A stretch of DNA of 64,000 nt from Larix kaempferi (taxonomy: Eukaryota; Streptophyta; Pinopsida; Pinales; Pinaceae), in assembly GCA_027924585.1 (NCBI GenBank), contig BSBM01001026.1, positions 486,501 to 550,500 on the forward strand, in the 5' to 3' direction. Numbering within the stretch: the stretch's first letter is position 1; every line of letters begins with the position of its first letter. Both the position numbers and the translations under genes were made by a program. This document shows positions 10,504-22,151 of this stretch, piece by piece. The notes under the pieces are model-generated. The model ran no database searches and was not told the origin of the DNA. It saw only the letters and a list, made by a program, of their open reading frames with translations.

Positions 10504-10985
10504 GAGTATCAACCTGATACTCACCTTACATCATCCTGATGTACACATGATCATCCCAATCATCATCACTACAACATCTTGCTGCATGTCATCTGGAGCA
10601 ACATCCTCAAGCTCGTCATCCACGATCATCCTGATCATATAATGCATCTACCTGATGCATACCAAGTATCTACCTGATACATATCATCATACATGATCCA
10701 CCTGATCATACAATGTATCCACCTGATACAAATACAAATACATGATACATATCACCATACATGATCCACCTGATCATACAATGTATCCATCTGATACATA
10801 TACAGATACATGGTCCAAGCATCCAACATGATGCATAAAAAATACATACAAATGATCCTACTGATCATATCTAGCATCCAACATGATGCGTACATACATA
10901 TACATATAAATGATCCAACTGATCATGTCCAGCATCCAACATGATTCATATATACAAAATGATCCAACCGATCATACAAAGCAGA
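10504..10985 (-). repeat. Array of short inverted repeats with covarying stems (M1)
   Basis: Roughly 15-20 short hairpin-forming units share an ATC-loop-GAT core but differ in the outer stem. Examples: GAGTATCAACCTGATACTC (10504-10522), TACATCATCCTGATGTA (10527-10543), ATGCATCTACCTGATGCAT (10642-10660), GTATCTACCTGATAC (10666-10680), ATGATCCACCTGATCAT (10693-10709) and GCATCCAACATGATGC. Outer bases change in pairs. The order is largely kept in M2 and M3. Confidence 0.85.
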
Positions 10986-11040
10986 AACCAGAACATCATC
11001 CTGATGCTCATCATCCAGTGCTTACATCCACAGCCATGTG

Positions 11041-12480
11041 AAGGATCCTCCTTCCAATATGCTTGGAATGGCTTCAGCAAATGTGTCCATCACTTCTTCC
11101 TCGAAGTGTCCTCGATTTGAAGAACGCCAAGCCTCTCTCCGAAGTACTCGAACTTCACCCTGGCTAGTGGCTTCGTCAGCACATTTGCAATCTACTCGTC
11201 CGTCGCAACATACAGGAGCTTCACAGCTCCTCTCTCCACCATATCCCTGATATAGTGATATTTGATCTCTATGTGTTTCGACCTGTCATGAAACACTAGA
11301 TTCTCGGACAGCTTCACACAACTCTGGTTATCAAAGAAGATACCTGTAGCATCCAACGGGAGATCAAATAACTTAGACAGTAGCTTCCATAGCCATACTA
11401 CCTCACAACTAGCTAAACAGGCTACAACATACTCTGCCTCAGCTATACTCAGTGCTACGCAGGACTACTTCCCGCTAAACCAAGAGATCACACCTGATCC
11501 CATACTGAAGTAGCACCCAGATGTGCTCTTCCTATCTGCAGCATTGCCAGCCCAATCTGAATCAACATAACCTTGTAGCTTAAACTTTTGATTCACCTCA
11601 TACTTGAGCCCGTAATACACTGGACCCTTCAGGTATCTTAGAACATTCTTTGCAGAAACAAGATGAACACTCCTTGGATCTGTCAGGAACTGACTGAATG
11701 CGCTCACTGCAAGACAAATATCTGGTCTCATGCTCGTCAGGTACATCAAGGACCCAATCATCTGACGATTCATAGAGATATCAACCAGATCAGATGAAGC
11801 ATCACACAGATGCTTAAGGTTCGATGCCATAGCTATGGCCATAGCCTTGTAGTCCATCATCTCGAACGTGTTCAGGATCTCTACTGCATACTTCCCTTGT
11901 CCAAGGAAGATTCCTTCACTCTGCCATACCTCCATGCCAAAAAAAAATAGTGCATCATCCCCAAGTTCTTCATCTCGAACTCGGCAGCAGGCTTCCGCTG
12001 CGTGTCGGCAGTCAATCTATCTTCACCTGTAACAAACAGGTTATCCGTATACAAAAGTAGTATCACTGGATTGCCTTCCTCAACCTTGTAGAAAAGGTTG
12101 GAATCCGCTTTATTCTTGGTAAAGCCCAAACTGGATAGAAAGCTTCCTATCCTACCATACCAAGTTCTGCACATATATGATTTCCTGTCATGTGTCTCAG
12201 AACCAAGTGGCTGCTCCAGATACACTTCTTCTTCAACTACACCATTCAAGAAAGCTGTCTTGAAATCCATCTCATGTATCTTGTATTTCATCACTTTTAT
12301 ATTTCTCTACGCTGCCATCTGCAGCATGCTTGATCTTGATAGATCCATATGGAAGTCATAACAAACTTCTCTTCAGGTCTGGGGACTACATCCCAAACAT
12401 CATTCTTCATGATTGACGGATCATGGCATTCTTCCCATATCTTGGGAACTTCAATATCTTCAATAGATAATTTTGTTGCT
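11041..12480 (-). pseudogene. Copia M1 reverse transcriptase/RNase H
   Basis: On the minus strand a decayed RT N-terminus (IMKNDVWDVVPRPEEKFV, about 12480-12330) leads into MDFKTAFLNGVVEEEVYLEQ (about 12275). It then jumps from DRKSYMC to TWYGRIGSFLSSLGFTK, missing the LYGLKQAPRAW block found in Copia RTs. LLYTDNLFVTG stands where YVDDL is normal, so both catalytic Asp positions are compromised (Y-T-D-N). Frame breaks occur near 11935. RNase H follows: YVDSDWAGNAADRKSTSGC, a TAG after FSGK near 11463, SIAEAEYV, and the C-terminus to about 11041. The same internal deletion is in M2, so it predates the M1/M2 split. Confidence 0.85.
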
Positions 12481-12960
12481 GAACAAATGTTGTAGTTCTT
12501 CTTTTGTAGGTGATGGCATACGATCTTTCCTACACAACAAGTTAAATTGCATGATTAGAAAACATCTCATAGTTTTCAGAACAAATTCTTACACATAAAG
12601 AAATATGTCATACAGTCATACAATTATCTTAGCTAATGCTTCAATACAACATTTATCCATATCCCGTAACTTTCTAGATGCCTTCCAATCTCTACCAAAA
12701 CATTGTTAAGAGTGTGCACAACTCCCAACATGTCAGCAAAGAGGTTTCATTCTAGATAAGTAGCAATGGGATGTTGTACAGTGCCATAGGCTACTTACCC
12801 ATGCATATTAGTAGTATAATGTTCATCAATGCAACTATTCTGATATGCATAATACACAACCTAATTCTAGGAACATCAGTATATACATTATTGAACAGTA
12901 TTATTTAAATAAAATATGCAAGTAATGACAATTCAAATACTTATCTTTGTTTGTCTGTTG

Positions 12961-13150
12961 GGTTGACTCCCTCTCAGTCTTTGCTTCTTTTCTGCAACTC
13001 CATTCTTATGTGGATTGTGAGAAGTGGTCAACTACCTCTGAATATCTGCATCCTTGCAGAAACTACTGAAGTGTGCTCCTTTGCTTTCTTGCAGGAACAA
13101 CTGGAGTGTGCTCCCTCTTGATCTTTACTTCCTGGATTACATGTCCTTGA
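12961..13150 (-). pseudogene. Integrase remnant of M1
   Basis: The minus strand reads LTTSHNPHKNGVAEKK-like sequence, the end of the Copia integrase core (normally TTPYTPQQNGVAERKNR), preceded by REHTPVVPARKQRS-like sequence. Multiple stops. The same crumb is in M2 near 18925-19100. Confidence 0.6.
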
Positions 13151-13638
13151 ACTTACATCCATACTTAATCACTATGCATGCTTATTAGTATCATAATTGT
13201 GTTATCCTTGAGGTCTCATACATAATCACACATTTATTAGTATAATCTTAATACTATCAAAACACAATAATCTTAAACATGTATATTCATGATCATTCAC
13301 AAATAATAAACATTAGTATTCAAGATTTCAGGGAAGTCTTCTTTTACTCATACATTTTCTTATTTGATCATAGGACTCTTCTAGTTAGTTGAATCATCAA
13401 TCAAGATAAGAGATATAATATGCATAAAACCTGTGATTATTCAAACCTATACCTTCATGATTCTTCTGGATAGTCATATCATCAATTATGGTAAGAAACA
13501 TAATATGCATAGAACCATGATTATTCAAACCTTTGACTTCATGAATAATCATTATCAACAACGCAACAGTATAAGATCCTAACCCAACGTAAGATTCTAG
13601 CTTGATATAGGAAAAACATACCTGGATTAGCATGCTAG

Positions 13639-13848
13639 CTAGTTATTTCTAACATACCCACATAATGTCTTTTGATTCTCTTTAGTGACTTGTGCTAGTA
13701 ACCTCGATGAGTCATACCTGTCGAGATCGCTTGTAATATTCTTATGTAAGGCCTTAGCCTTATCTCCCTCTGAAACATGAACTTCTTCACTTATGCAGGT
13801 GACCAATCCATCTTCTTCTAAGATTAACCCAATCCACTTGATTTGCAA
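13639..13848 (-). CDS. 69-aa ORF of unknown origin in M1
   Basis: Starts MQIKWIGLILEEDGLVTCIS and ends KTLCGYVRNN. It sits in the leader of M between PBS and the integrase remnant, where gag is expected, but has no gag features. The same ORF is in M2 at 19605-19814 with about seven substitutions and no stop. It could be a captured host exon or chance; I recognise no family. Confidence 0.25.
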   Translation of the reverse strand: MQIKWIGLILEEDGLVTCISEEVHVSEGDKAKALHKNITSDLDRYDSSRLLAQVTKENQKTLCGYVRNN

Positions 13849-14992
13849 GAACTGGACATGGAGCTGAATATGGGTTTGTCAGAGAAACCCCAAAAATTCA
13901 AACTTTGAATTTCAAACTTCCGAAAGGATAGAAATATGTGCCTTGATGAGCTGATCAAGCTGGTATATTCAGAATTTGAAAACAGCAAAGTTTCACTCCT
14001 CAATTTTTCCTTTGAAACTTCCGGATTCACTGGACATGACCCTAAACTGGGGTTTGATGAAGCCCACTCTTCTGCCCAATCAAAAGGTTTGATCCAAAGC
14101 TCTAAGCTTCTATTTTTCTGAGGAGCTTCCAGCCGTGGTCATAGATTTAAAAAAATCCCATTTTTACAGAAGCCCTAATTTTCCACTTTTCTGATCAAAG
14201 TCCCGAACTAGGGTCTGATCAAGCCCGGCTTTTTGCCCAACCAAAAATTCTGATCTTGGTCTCTAAATATTTATTTTGATGAGTAGCATTCAGCTGTGGT
14301 CTTTGATTACAAAAATTCCAACTTTTTCCAAAGCCCTAAATTCCGGAAGCCATGAATGAAGGTACTAAAAAATAATTCTATTTTGACAGAAATATGTACC
14401 TGATTGTTTCTGGTGTAACTCAAAAATTTTCTATCCACAGGGTCTAAAAGAGTTTCTTGAGATAGCCCTACCTATTATATTTCCATCCTGACAGGTCTTA
14501 CCTCAATTGGATTCTCTGAGACAGAGTTATGCCAAGTGTCGCAACGTGACCTGTTTATGGGATAATACAGGAGAGCAAAATTGTACGGTGTTCCACGTGT
14601 CACTGGTTCAATTTCGGCCTCTGAAAACATTTCTTGAGATAGTACATTCTGTGTAATACCTGTAAATTTTTGTGAAATTTCATTTCGATCTTCCTAGCCC
14701 ATGTTATGACCTTTTTCCCAAGGTCACCTGATTTTGACTCAGATCTGGAAGAGGCAAAAACCCTATATTGTACAGATCATAAATCACAAAGTACAACGAA
14801 TTAGAGGTTGTCCTTTGGACACAAGGTACATGGGGATTTAATATTCGACCTATAAATATTTCAGATCCGAAAACTTCTCCAAAACGGATTTATAGCGAAA
14901 GTGCTACGATGACTGGTTTTTGCTATATCAAGCCCTAGCATCATAAGTGCAACAAGTGTCATACCTGCCATATCATGCCTTCTCTCATGCTA
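13849..14992 (-). other. M1 leader, non-coding
   Basis: About 1.1 kb between the PBS and the small ORF, matching M2 19815-20958. It has repeated short phrases (cccgaactagggtctgatcaagccc / cctaaactggggtttgatgaagccc; aaaaattccaactt), suggesting an old internal duplication near 14030-14340. No protein similarity seen. Confidence 0.4.
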
Positions 14993-15004
14993 GCTCTGAT
15001 ACCA
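14993..15004 (-). promoter_or_regulatory. Primer binding site of M1
   Basis: Plus strand GCTCTGATACCA, element strand TGGTATCAGAGC, abutting the LTR directly. A perfect 12-nt initiator tRNA-Met type PBS. Confidence 0.9.
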
Positions 15005-15606
15005 TGTTAAATTTTCAGAATTTACTTCAATTAGATCTAGGATATTAACTGAGAGAACAACATGTACAACAAATCTACAGCATATCATTCATGGACACAA
15101 TAATGCAAGCACAGAAGAGACACCGAGTTTACTTGGGGAAAACCATAAAGGTGAAAAACCCCAACAACTTCCTCAAAGATAGATAGAGCAATGATACAAC
15201 CAGAATACAAGAGATAGTCTTCTCCTAGCAGCAGAGCCTCCTCGTCCACAAGTGTGCCACTCTCCACAGTGTGAGTGAGAGAATAGAATGTGTAAAATGA
15301 GAGAGACACACTCTCTATTTATACACTAACTTGACTTGACCTTTACTCAACTAGGTTGGCCTCAACTTAACCACTTAACGTAATGCTGACTGGGCCAACC
15401 CGCACTAGGGTGGTCTAATAACCCTTTGACCCACATGACTTATACAGGGCCGACCCCAACAAGGTGGTCTAATAACCCATCAAGTATAAGTTACGACACT
15501 TACAATATAAATAACAACACTTCCATATAGAGGAATAATAACATCTCTATAGGAATACAATATACATTTATGTGAAATACATTCTGAAGTTACATATACA
15601 TTAACA
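15005..15606 (-). repeat. Copia M shared LTR (LTR1)
   Basis: 602 bp, TGTTAAATTTTC...TTAACA. A PBS abuts it on the left (14993-15004) and a PPT on the right (15607 on). It is therefore at once the 5' LTR of M1 and the 3' LTR of M2. It contains two GGCCGACC/GTGGTCTAATAACCC units and TATAAATAG on the minus strand at 15315-15323. Confidence 0.9.
15315..15323 (-). promoter_or_regulatory. TATA box of M LTR1
   Basis: TATAAATAG on the minus strand, followed by AGAGTGTGTCTCTCTC. The same box occurs in every M and P LTR here (P: 21843-21851; solo LTR: complement 58366-58374). Confidence 0.65.
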
Positions 15607-15879
15607 CTCCCTCTTAACTAGGAAGGTATTTCTCGACACAGGTCTTCTAGCACAAGTCATCTTCTCTAGATCATCGTCACTGGATAATCGTCATCAAGTC
15701 ATCATCATCGTCACTACTGAAACTATCTCAATCAATCTCTGAATCTACTCATCATAGGAAGTTCTACAGAGCCAGTTCTTTTTCATACTGGATGTAGGCC
15801 CACCACCTGTAGGTCTTCGTCATCACCAGCCATACTGTGGAATTCTCAGGACTTATTACGTGCGTCACAAAACCTCGAA

Positions 15880-16440
15880 AGAGCATCCCAGGCTGTTATG
15901 AGCACACGGCTCTACCTATAGGATCTCCCAGGGCCATATTATATGTGACCTCACCCAAAAACCTTGCAAGAGCATCCCAGGCTGTTACGAGCACACTGCT
16001 CTACCTATAGGATCTCCCAAGGACAGATTATATGTGGTCACCAAAAAACCTCGCAAGAGCATCCCAGGCTATTACGAGCACGCAGCTCTACCTATAGGAT
16101 CTCCGAGGGACAGATTATATGTGGTCATGGGAAAGCCTTGCAAGAGCATCCCAGGACTTATTACGGGCACACAACCCAACCTATCGGATCTCCCAGGGAC
16201 AGATTATATGCCATAGGACAAAACCTTGAAAGAGCATCTGCCAGATATCCCAGGGCACGAATTACATGCCGTAGGCAAAACCTCGAAAGACTATCTATAG
16301 ATCTCCTAGGGCCAAATTATATGTCCTCCTAGAGAAAAACCTCGAAAGAGCATTTGCCAGATATCCCAGGGCACGAATTACATGCCATAGGAAAAACCTC
16401 GAAAGACTATCTGCAAATCTCCCAGGGCCAAATTATATGC
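15880..16440 (-). repeat. 87-bp tandem repeats of M2
   Basis: Same unit as at 9900-10490. The plus frame EHPRLLRARSSTYRISQGQ repeats every 29 codons, confirming the 87-bp period. Shorter derivatives occupy 16230-16440. Confidence 0.85.
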
Positions 16441-16464
16441 TCATCTGCACAACCTGATCGACGG

Positions 16465-16960
16465 CCATAGAGTATCAACCTGATACTCACCATACATCAT
16501 CCTGATCTACACATGATCATCCCGATCATCATCACTGCAACATCCTGCTGCATGTCATTTGGAGCAACATCCTGAAGCTCGTCATCCATGATCATCCCGA
16601 TCATATAATGCATCTACCTGATGTATACCAAGTATCTACCTGATACATATCATCATATATGATCCACCTCATCATACAATGTATCCACCTGATACAAATA
16701 CAAATACATGATACATACCACCATACATGATCCACCTGATCATACAATGTATCCATCTGATACATATACAGATACATGGTCCAAGCATCCAACATGATGC
16801 ATACAAAATACATACAAATGATCCTACTGATCATATCTAGCATCCAACATGATGCGTACATACATATACATATAAATGATCTAACTGATCATATCCAGCA
16901 TCCAACATGATGCGTATATACAAAATGATCCAACTGATCATACAAAGCAGAAACCAGAAC
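16465..16960 (-). repeat. Covarying inverted-repeat array of M2
   Basis: Same array as 10504-10985, with independent point changes. The unit ATGTATACC near 16620 has lost pairing that M1 retains, while most stems keep complementarity. Confidence 0.8.
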
Positions 16961-17055
16961 ATCATCCTGATGCTCATCATCTAGTGCTTACATCCACAGC
17001 CATGTGAAGGTTCCTCCTTCCAACATGCTTGGAATGGCTTCAGAAAATGTGTCCA

Positions 17056-18430
17056 TCACTTCTTCCTCGAAGTGTCCTCAATTTGAAGAACACCAAGCCT
17101 CTCTCTAAAGTACTTGAACTTCACCCTGGCTAGTGGCTTCATCAGCACATTTGCAATATGCTCATCCGTTGCAACATACAGGAGCTTCACAGCTCCTCTC
17201 TGCACCATATCCCTGATATAGTGATATTTGATCTCTATGTGTTTCGGCCTGTCAGGAAACACTGGATTCTGAGACAGCTTCACACAACTCTGGTTATCAT
17301 AGAAGATACTAGTAACATCCAATGGGAGATTAAATAACTCAGACAGTAGCTTCCATAGCCATACTGCCTCACAACTAGCTGAATAGGTTGCAACATACTC
17401 TTCCTCAACTATACTCAGTGCTACGCAGGACTGCTTCCTGCTAAACCAAGAGATCACACCTGATCCCATACTGAAGCAGCACCCAGATGTGCTCTTCCTA
17501 TCTGCAGCACTACCAGCCCAATCTGAATCAACATAACCCTGTAGGTTAAACTTTTGATTCACCTCATACTTGAGCCCATAATCCACTGTACCATTCAGGT
17601 ACCTCAGAACATGCTTTACAGCAACCAGATGGACACTCCTCAGATCTGTTAGGAACTGACTCAATGTGTTCACTGCAAGGCAAATATATGGTCTCATGTT
17701 TGTCAAGTACATCAAGGACCCAATCATCTGACGATGCATAGAGATATCAACTGACTCAGATGAAGCATCACATAGATGCTTCAGGTTCGATGCCATCGGT
17801 GTGGCCATAGCCTTGCAGTCCATCATCCCAAACCTCTTTAGGATCTCTATTGGATACTTCCCTTGTCCAAGGAAGATTCCATCACTCTACCACACCTCCA
17901 TGCCAAAAAAAAATAGTGCATCATCCCCAAGTTCTTCATCTCGAACTCGGTAGTAGGCTTCCGCTGCATGTCGGCAATCAATCTATCTTCACCTGTAACA
18001 AACAGGTTATCCGTATACAAAAGTAGTATCACTGGATTGCCTTCCTCAACCTTGTAGAAAAGGTTGGAATCCGCTGTATTCTTGGTAATGCCCAAATTGG
18101 ATAGAAAGCTTCCTATCCTACCATACCAAGTTATGCACATATATGATTTCCTATCATGTGTCTCAGAACCAAGTGGCTGCTCCACATACACTTCTTCTTC
18201 AACCACACCATTCAAGAAAGCTGTCTTGAAATCCATCTGGTGTATCTTCTATTTCATCACTTTAATATTTCTCTATGCTACCGTCTGCAGCATGCTTGAT
18301 CTTGATAGATCCATATGGAAGACATAACAAACTTCCCTTCAGGTCTTGGGACTACATCCCAAACATCATTCTTCATGATTGACAGATCATGGCATTCTTC
18401 CCATATCCTGGGAACTTCAATATCTTCAAT
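17056..18430 (-). pseudogene. Copia M2 reverse transcriptase/RNase H
   Basis: RT lies at 17847-18236 with MDFKTAFLNGVVEEEVYVEQ, the same DRKSYMC-to-TWYGRIGSF deletion as M1, and LLYTDNLFVTG in place of YVDDL. A frame break near 17840 separates it from an open 256-codon RNase H part (17056-17826) with YVDSDWAGSAADRKSTSGC, CVALSIVEEEYVA, YDNQSCVKLSQNPVF and IANVLMKPLARVKFKYF. RNase H is better kept than in M1, but RT is non-functional. N-terminal crumbs (NDVWDVVPRP) reach about 18430. Confidence 0.85.
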
Positions 18431-20958
18431 AGATAATTTTGTTGCTGAACAAATGTTGTAGTTCTTCTTTTGTAGGTGATGGCATACGATCTTTCCTACA
18501 CAACAAGTTAAATTGCATGATTAGAAAACATCTCATAGTTTTCAGAACAAATTCTTACACATAAAGAAATATGTCATACGGTCATGCAATTATCTTAGCC
18601 AATGCTTCAATACAACATTTATCCATATCCCGTAACTTTCTAGATGCCTTCCAATCTCTACCAGAACAATGTTAAGAGTGTGCACAATTCCCAACATGTC
18701 AGCAAAGAGGTTTCATTCTAGATAAGTAGCAATGGGATGTTGTACAGTGCCATAGGCTACTTACCCATGCATATTAGTAGTGTATTGTTCATCAATGCAA
18801 CTATTCTAATATGCATAACACACAACCTAATTCTAGGAACATCAGTATATACATTATTGAACAGTATTATTTAAATAAAATATGCAAGTAATGACAATTC
18901 AAATACTTATCTTTGTTTGTTTGTTGGGTTGACTCCCTCTCAGCCTTTGCTTCTTTTCTGCAACTCCATTCTTATGTGGATTGTGAGAAGTGGTCAACTC
19001 CCTCTGAATATCTGCATCCTTGCAGAAACTACTGAAGTGTGCTCCTTTGCTTTCTTGCAGGAACAACTGGAGTGTGCTCCCTCTTGATCTTTGCTTCCTG
19101 GATTACCTATCCTTGAACTTACATCCACCCTTAATCACTATGCATGCTTATTGGTATCATCATTGTGTTATCCTTGAGGTCTCGTACATAATCACACATT
19201 TATTAGTATAAACTTAATACTATCAAAACACAATAATCTTAAACATGTATATTCATGATCTTTCACAGATAATAAACATTAGTATTCAAAGTTTCAGGGA
19301 AGTCTTCTTTTACTCATACATTTTCTTATTTGATCATAGGACTCTTCTGGTTAGTTGAATCATCAATCAAGATAAGAGATATAATATGCATAAAACCTGT
19401 GATTATTCAAACCTATACCTTCATGATTCTTCTGGTTAGTCATATTATCAATTATGGTAAGAAACATAATATGCATACAACCATGATTATTCAAACCTAT
19501 GACTTCATGAATAATCATTATCAACAACACAATAGTATAACATCCTGACACAAGGTAGGATTCTAGCTTGATATAGGAAAAACATACCTGGATTAGCATG
19601 CTAGCTAGTTATGTCTAACATACCTGCATAATGTCTTTTGATTCTCTTCAGTGACTTGTGCTAGTAACCTCGATGAGTCATACCTGTCGAGATCGCTTGT
19701 AATATTATTATGTAAGGCCTTAGCCTCATATCCCTCTGAAACATGAACTTCTTCACTTATGCAGGTGACCAATCCATGTTCTTCTAGGATTAACCCAATC
19801 CACTTGATTTGCAAGAACTGGACCTGGAGATGGATATGGGTTTGTTAGAGAAACCCCAAAAATTCAAACTTTGAATTTCAAACTTCCGAAAGGACATAAA
19901 TATGTGCCTTGATGAGCTGATCAAGCTCGTATATTCAGAATTTGAAAACTGCAAAGTTTCACTCCTCAATTTTGCCTTTGAAACTTCAGGATTCACTGGA
20001 TGTGACCCTGAACTGGGGTTTGATGAAGCCCAATATTCTGCCTAATCAAAACGTTTGATCCAAATCTCTAAGCTTCTATTTTTCTAAGGAGCTTCTAGCC
20101 GTTGTCACAGATTTCAAAAATTCCCATTTTTATAGAAGCCGCAATTTTCCACTTTTATGATCAAAGTCCCGAACTAGGGTCTGATCAAGCCCAGCCTTTT
20201 GCCTGACCAAAAATTCTGATCTTGGTCTCTAAATTTTTATTTTGATAAGTAGCATTCAGTCGTGGTCTCCGATTACAAAAATTCCAACTTTCTCCAAAGC
20301 CCTAAATTTCAGAAGCCATGAATGAAGGGACTAAAAAATAATTCTGTTTTGATAGAAATATGTACCTGATTGTTTCTGGTGTAACTCCAAACTTTTCGAC
20401 CCACAGGATCTGAAACAGTTTCCTAAGATAGCCTGACCTGTTATCTTTCCATCCTAATAGGTCTAACCTCAATTGGATTCTCTGAGACAGAGTTATGCCA
20501 AGTGTCGCAACGTGACCTGTTTATGGGATAATACAGGAGAGCGAACTTGTACAGAGTGCCACATGTCACTGGTTCAACTTCGGCCTCTGGAAAATTTTAC
20601 TGAGATAGTACATTCTATGTACTACCTAATACTTTTTACGAAATTTCATTTGGATATTCCTATCCCACGTTATGACCTTTTTCCCAAGGTCACCTAATTT
20701 TGACTCAGATCTAGAAGAGGCAGAAAACCTATATGGTACAGATCATAAATCACAAAGTACAAAGAATTATAGGTTTTCCTTTGGACACAAGGTACATGGG
20801 GATTTAATGTTCGACCTCTAAATATTTCAGATCTGAAAACTTCTCCAAAACGGATTTATAGCGAAAGTGCTACAGTGACTGGTTTTTTCTATATCAAGCC
20901 CTAGCATCGTAAGTGCAACAAGTGTCATACATGCCATATCATGCCTTCTTTCAGGTTA
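18431..20958 (-). other. M2 leader and decayed gag/integrase region
   Basis: Matches 12481-14992 of M1. It includes the integrase crumb near 18925-19100 and the 69-aa ORF at 19605-19814. No gag recognised. Confidence 0.5.
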
Positions 20959-20970
20959 GCTCTGATACCA
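20959..20970 (-). promoter_or_regulatory. Primer binding site of M2
   Basis: Plus strand GCTCTGATACCA abutting LTR2; element strand TGGTATCAGAGC. Confidence 0.9.
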
Positions 20971-21596
20971 TGTTAAAATTTCAGAATTTACTGCAATCTG
21001 ATCTAGGATCTTAACTGAGAGAACAACATGTACAGCAAATCTACAGCATATCATTCATGGACAAAATAATGCAAGCACAGAAGAGACACCGAGTTTACTT
21101 GGGGAAAACCATAAAGGTGAAAAACCCCAACAACTTCCTCAGAGATAGATAGAGCAATGATACAACCAGAATACAAGAGATAGTCTTCTCCTATCAGTAG
21201 AGCCCCCTCCTCCACAAGTGCGCCACTCTCCACAGTGTGAGTGAGAGAATAGAATGTGTAAAATGAGAGAGACACACTCTTTATTTATACACTAACTTGA
21301 CTTGACCTTTACTTAACCACTTAACATAATGCTGACTGGGCCGACCCCCACTAGGGTGGTCTAATAACCCTTTGACCCACATGGTCGACCCCCAATAGGG
21401 TGGTCTAATAACCCTTTGACCCACATGACTTATACAGGGCCGACCCCAACAAGGTGGTCTAATAACCCATCAAGTATAAGTTATGACACTTACAATATAA
21501 ATAACGACACGTCCATATAGAGGAATAATAACATCTCTATAGGAATAAAATATACATATATGTGAAATACATTCCGAAGTTACATATACATCAACA
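20971..21596 (-). repeat. Copia M outer 5' LTR (LTR2)
   Basis: 626 bp, TGTTAAAATTTC...CATCAACA. The outer edge is followed by TCATT and then P LTR sequence, so this is the true outer end of the M insertion. It carries three GGCCGACC-type units (21331-21460) where LTR0 and LTR1 carry two. Confidence 0.9.
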
Positions 21597-21601
21597 TCAT
21601 T
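21597..21601. other. Target site duplication of M, right side
   Basis: TCATT directly after LTR2. The matching left copy is at 60936-60940 in copy B. The solo LTR of the same family reads GTTTCATTCCTCCGTG uninterrupted on its own strand, confirming the target. Confidence 0.85.
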
Positions 21602-22151
21602 CCTTCGTGAAGACCTTATTGTATATCCGCAGATGTTTTAATATATCTGAAGATGTTTTATTCCTTCGTGGAGAATGTGGTAACTTGGGTTATTAGACTT
21701 CCCTTGTGGGGATCAACCCTGTATGAGTTGTGTGGGTTAAAGGGTTATTAGATCACCCTAGTGGGGTCGGCCCAGTCAACTTTATGTTAAGTGGTTAAGT
21801 TGGGGCCGACCTAGTTAGTGTAAAATTCATCTCGGAGTTGTGTATAAATAGAGGAGGTGTGTTCCTCATTTAACACACATTCACTCACTTGTGATTGGCG
21901 CATAAGTGAGAGAGAGATCTTCTATGGAGGAGAAGGAGCTCATGTTTGGGGATTACATATTTTTACTTGATGGTCATCTATATTAAGGAATCTTTGCTGG
22001 GTTTTCTACCCCATGAGGGTTTCCCGGTATAAATCTGTGACTCTTGTGTTTATGATGTGCTTGTTGTTCTTTCAGTGATCTTGTATATGCTATTGTTGTG
22101 AAATGGAATGTAATACTGATATTTTCTATCTTAGCATATTGAATTTTAACA
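21597..22151 (+). repeat. Remainder of P 3' LTR, copy A
   Basis: Continues the P LTR from the TCATT target through two GTCGG/CACCCTAGTGG units and TATAAATAG (21843-21851) to ...GAATTTTAACA. The next base starts G3 protease sequence, so P itself sits in G3. It resembles the solo LTR at 58161-58669 read in reverse, plus about 60 bp of extra leader near 21955-22030. Confidence 0.85.

Larger units (their letters stand above)
9664..15004 (-). mobile_element. Copia M, internal region 1 (M1)
   Basis: 5341 bp between an M LTR on each side, PPT at the left and PBS (14993-15004) at the right, so the element runs on the minus strand. In element order: PBS; roughly 1.1 kb leader without recognisable gag; a small ORF at 13639-13848; integrase crumbs at 12961-13150; damaged RT-RNase H (11041-12480); inverted-repeat array (10504-10985); 87-bp repeats (about 9900-10490); PPT. 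It cannot code for its own movement. M2 (15607-20970) is a close relative by eye, and M3 starts at 61587. Confidence 0.85.
15607..20970 (-). mobile_element. Copia M, internal region 2 (M2)
   Basis: 5364 bp with the same order of parts as M1, between LTR1 and LTR2. PPT at 15607-15622 and PBS at 20959-20970. Less damaged than M1 in RNase H. Confidence 0.85.

Noticed and set aside
15005-15606. Solo LTR
   Set aside because: It has a PBS on one side, a PPT on the other and internal sequence both ways.
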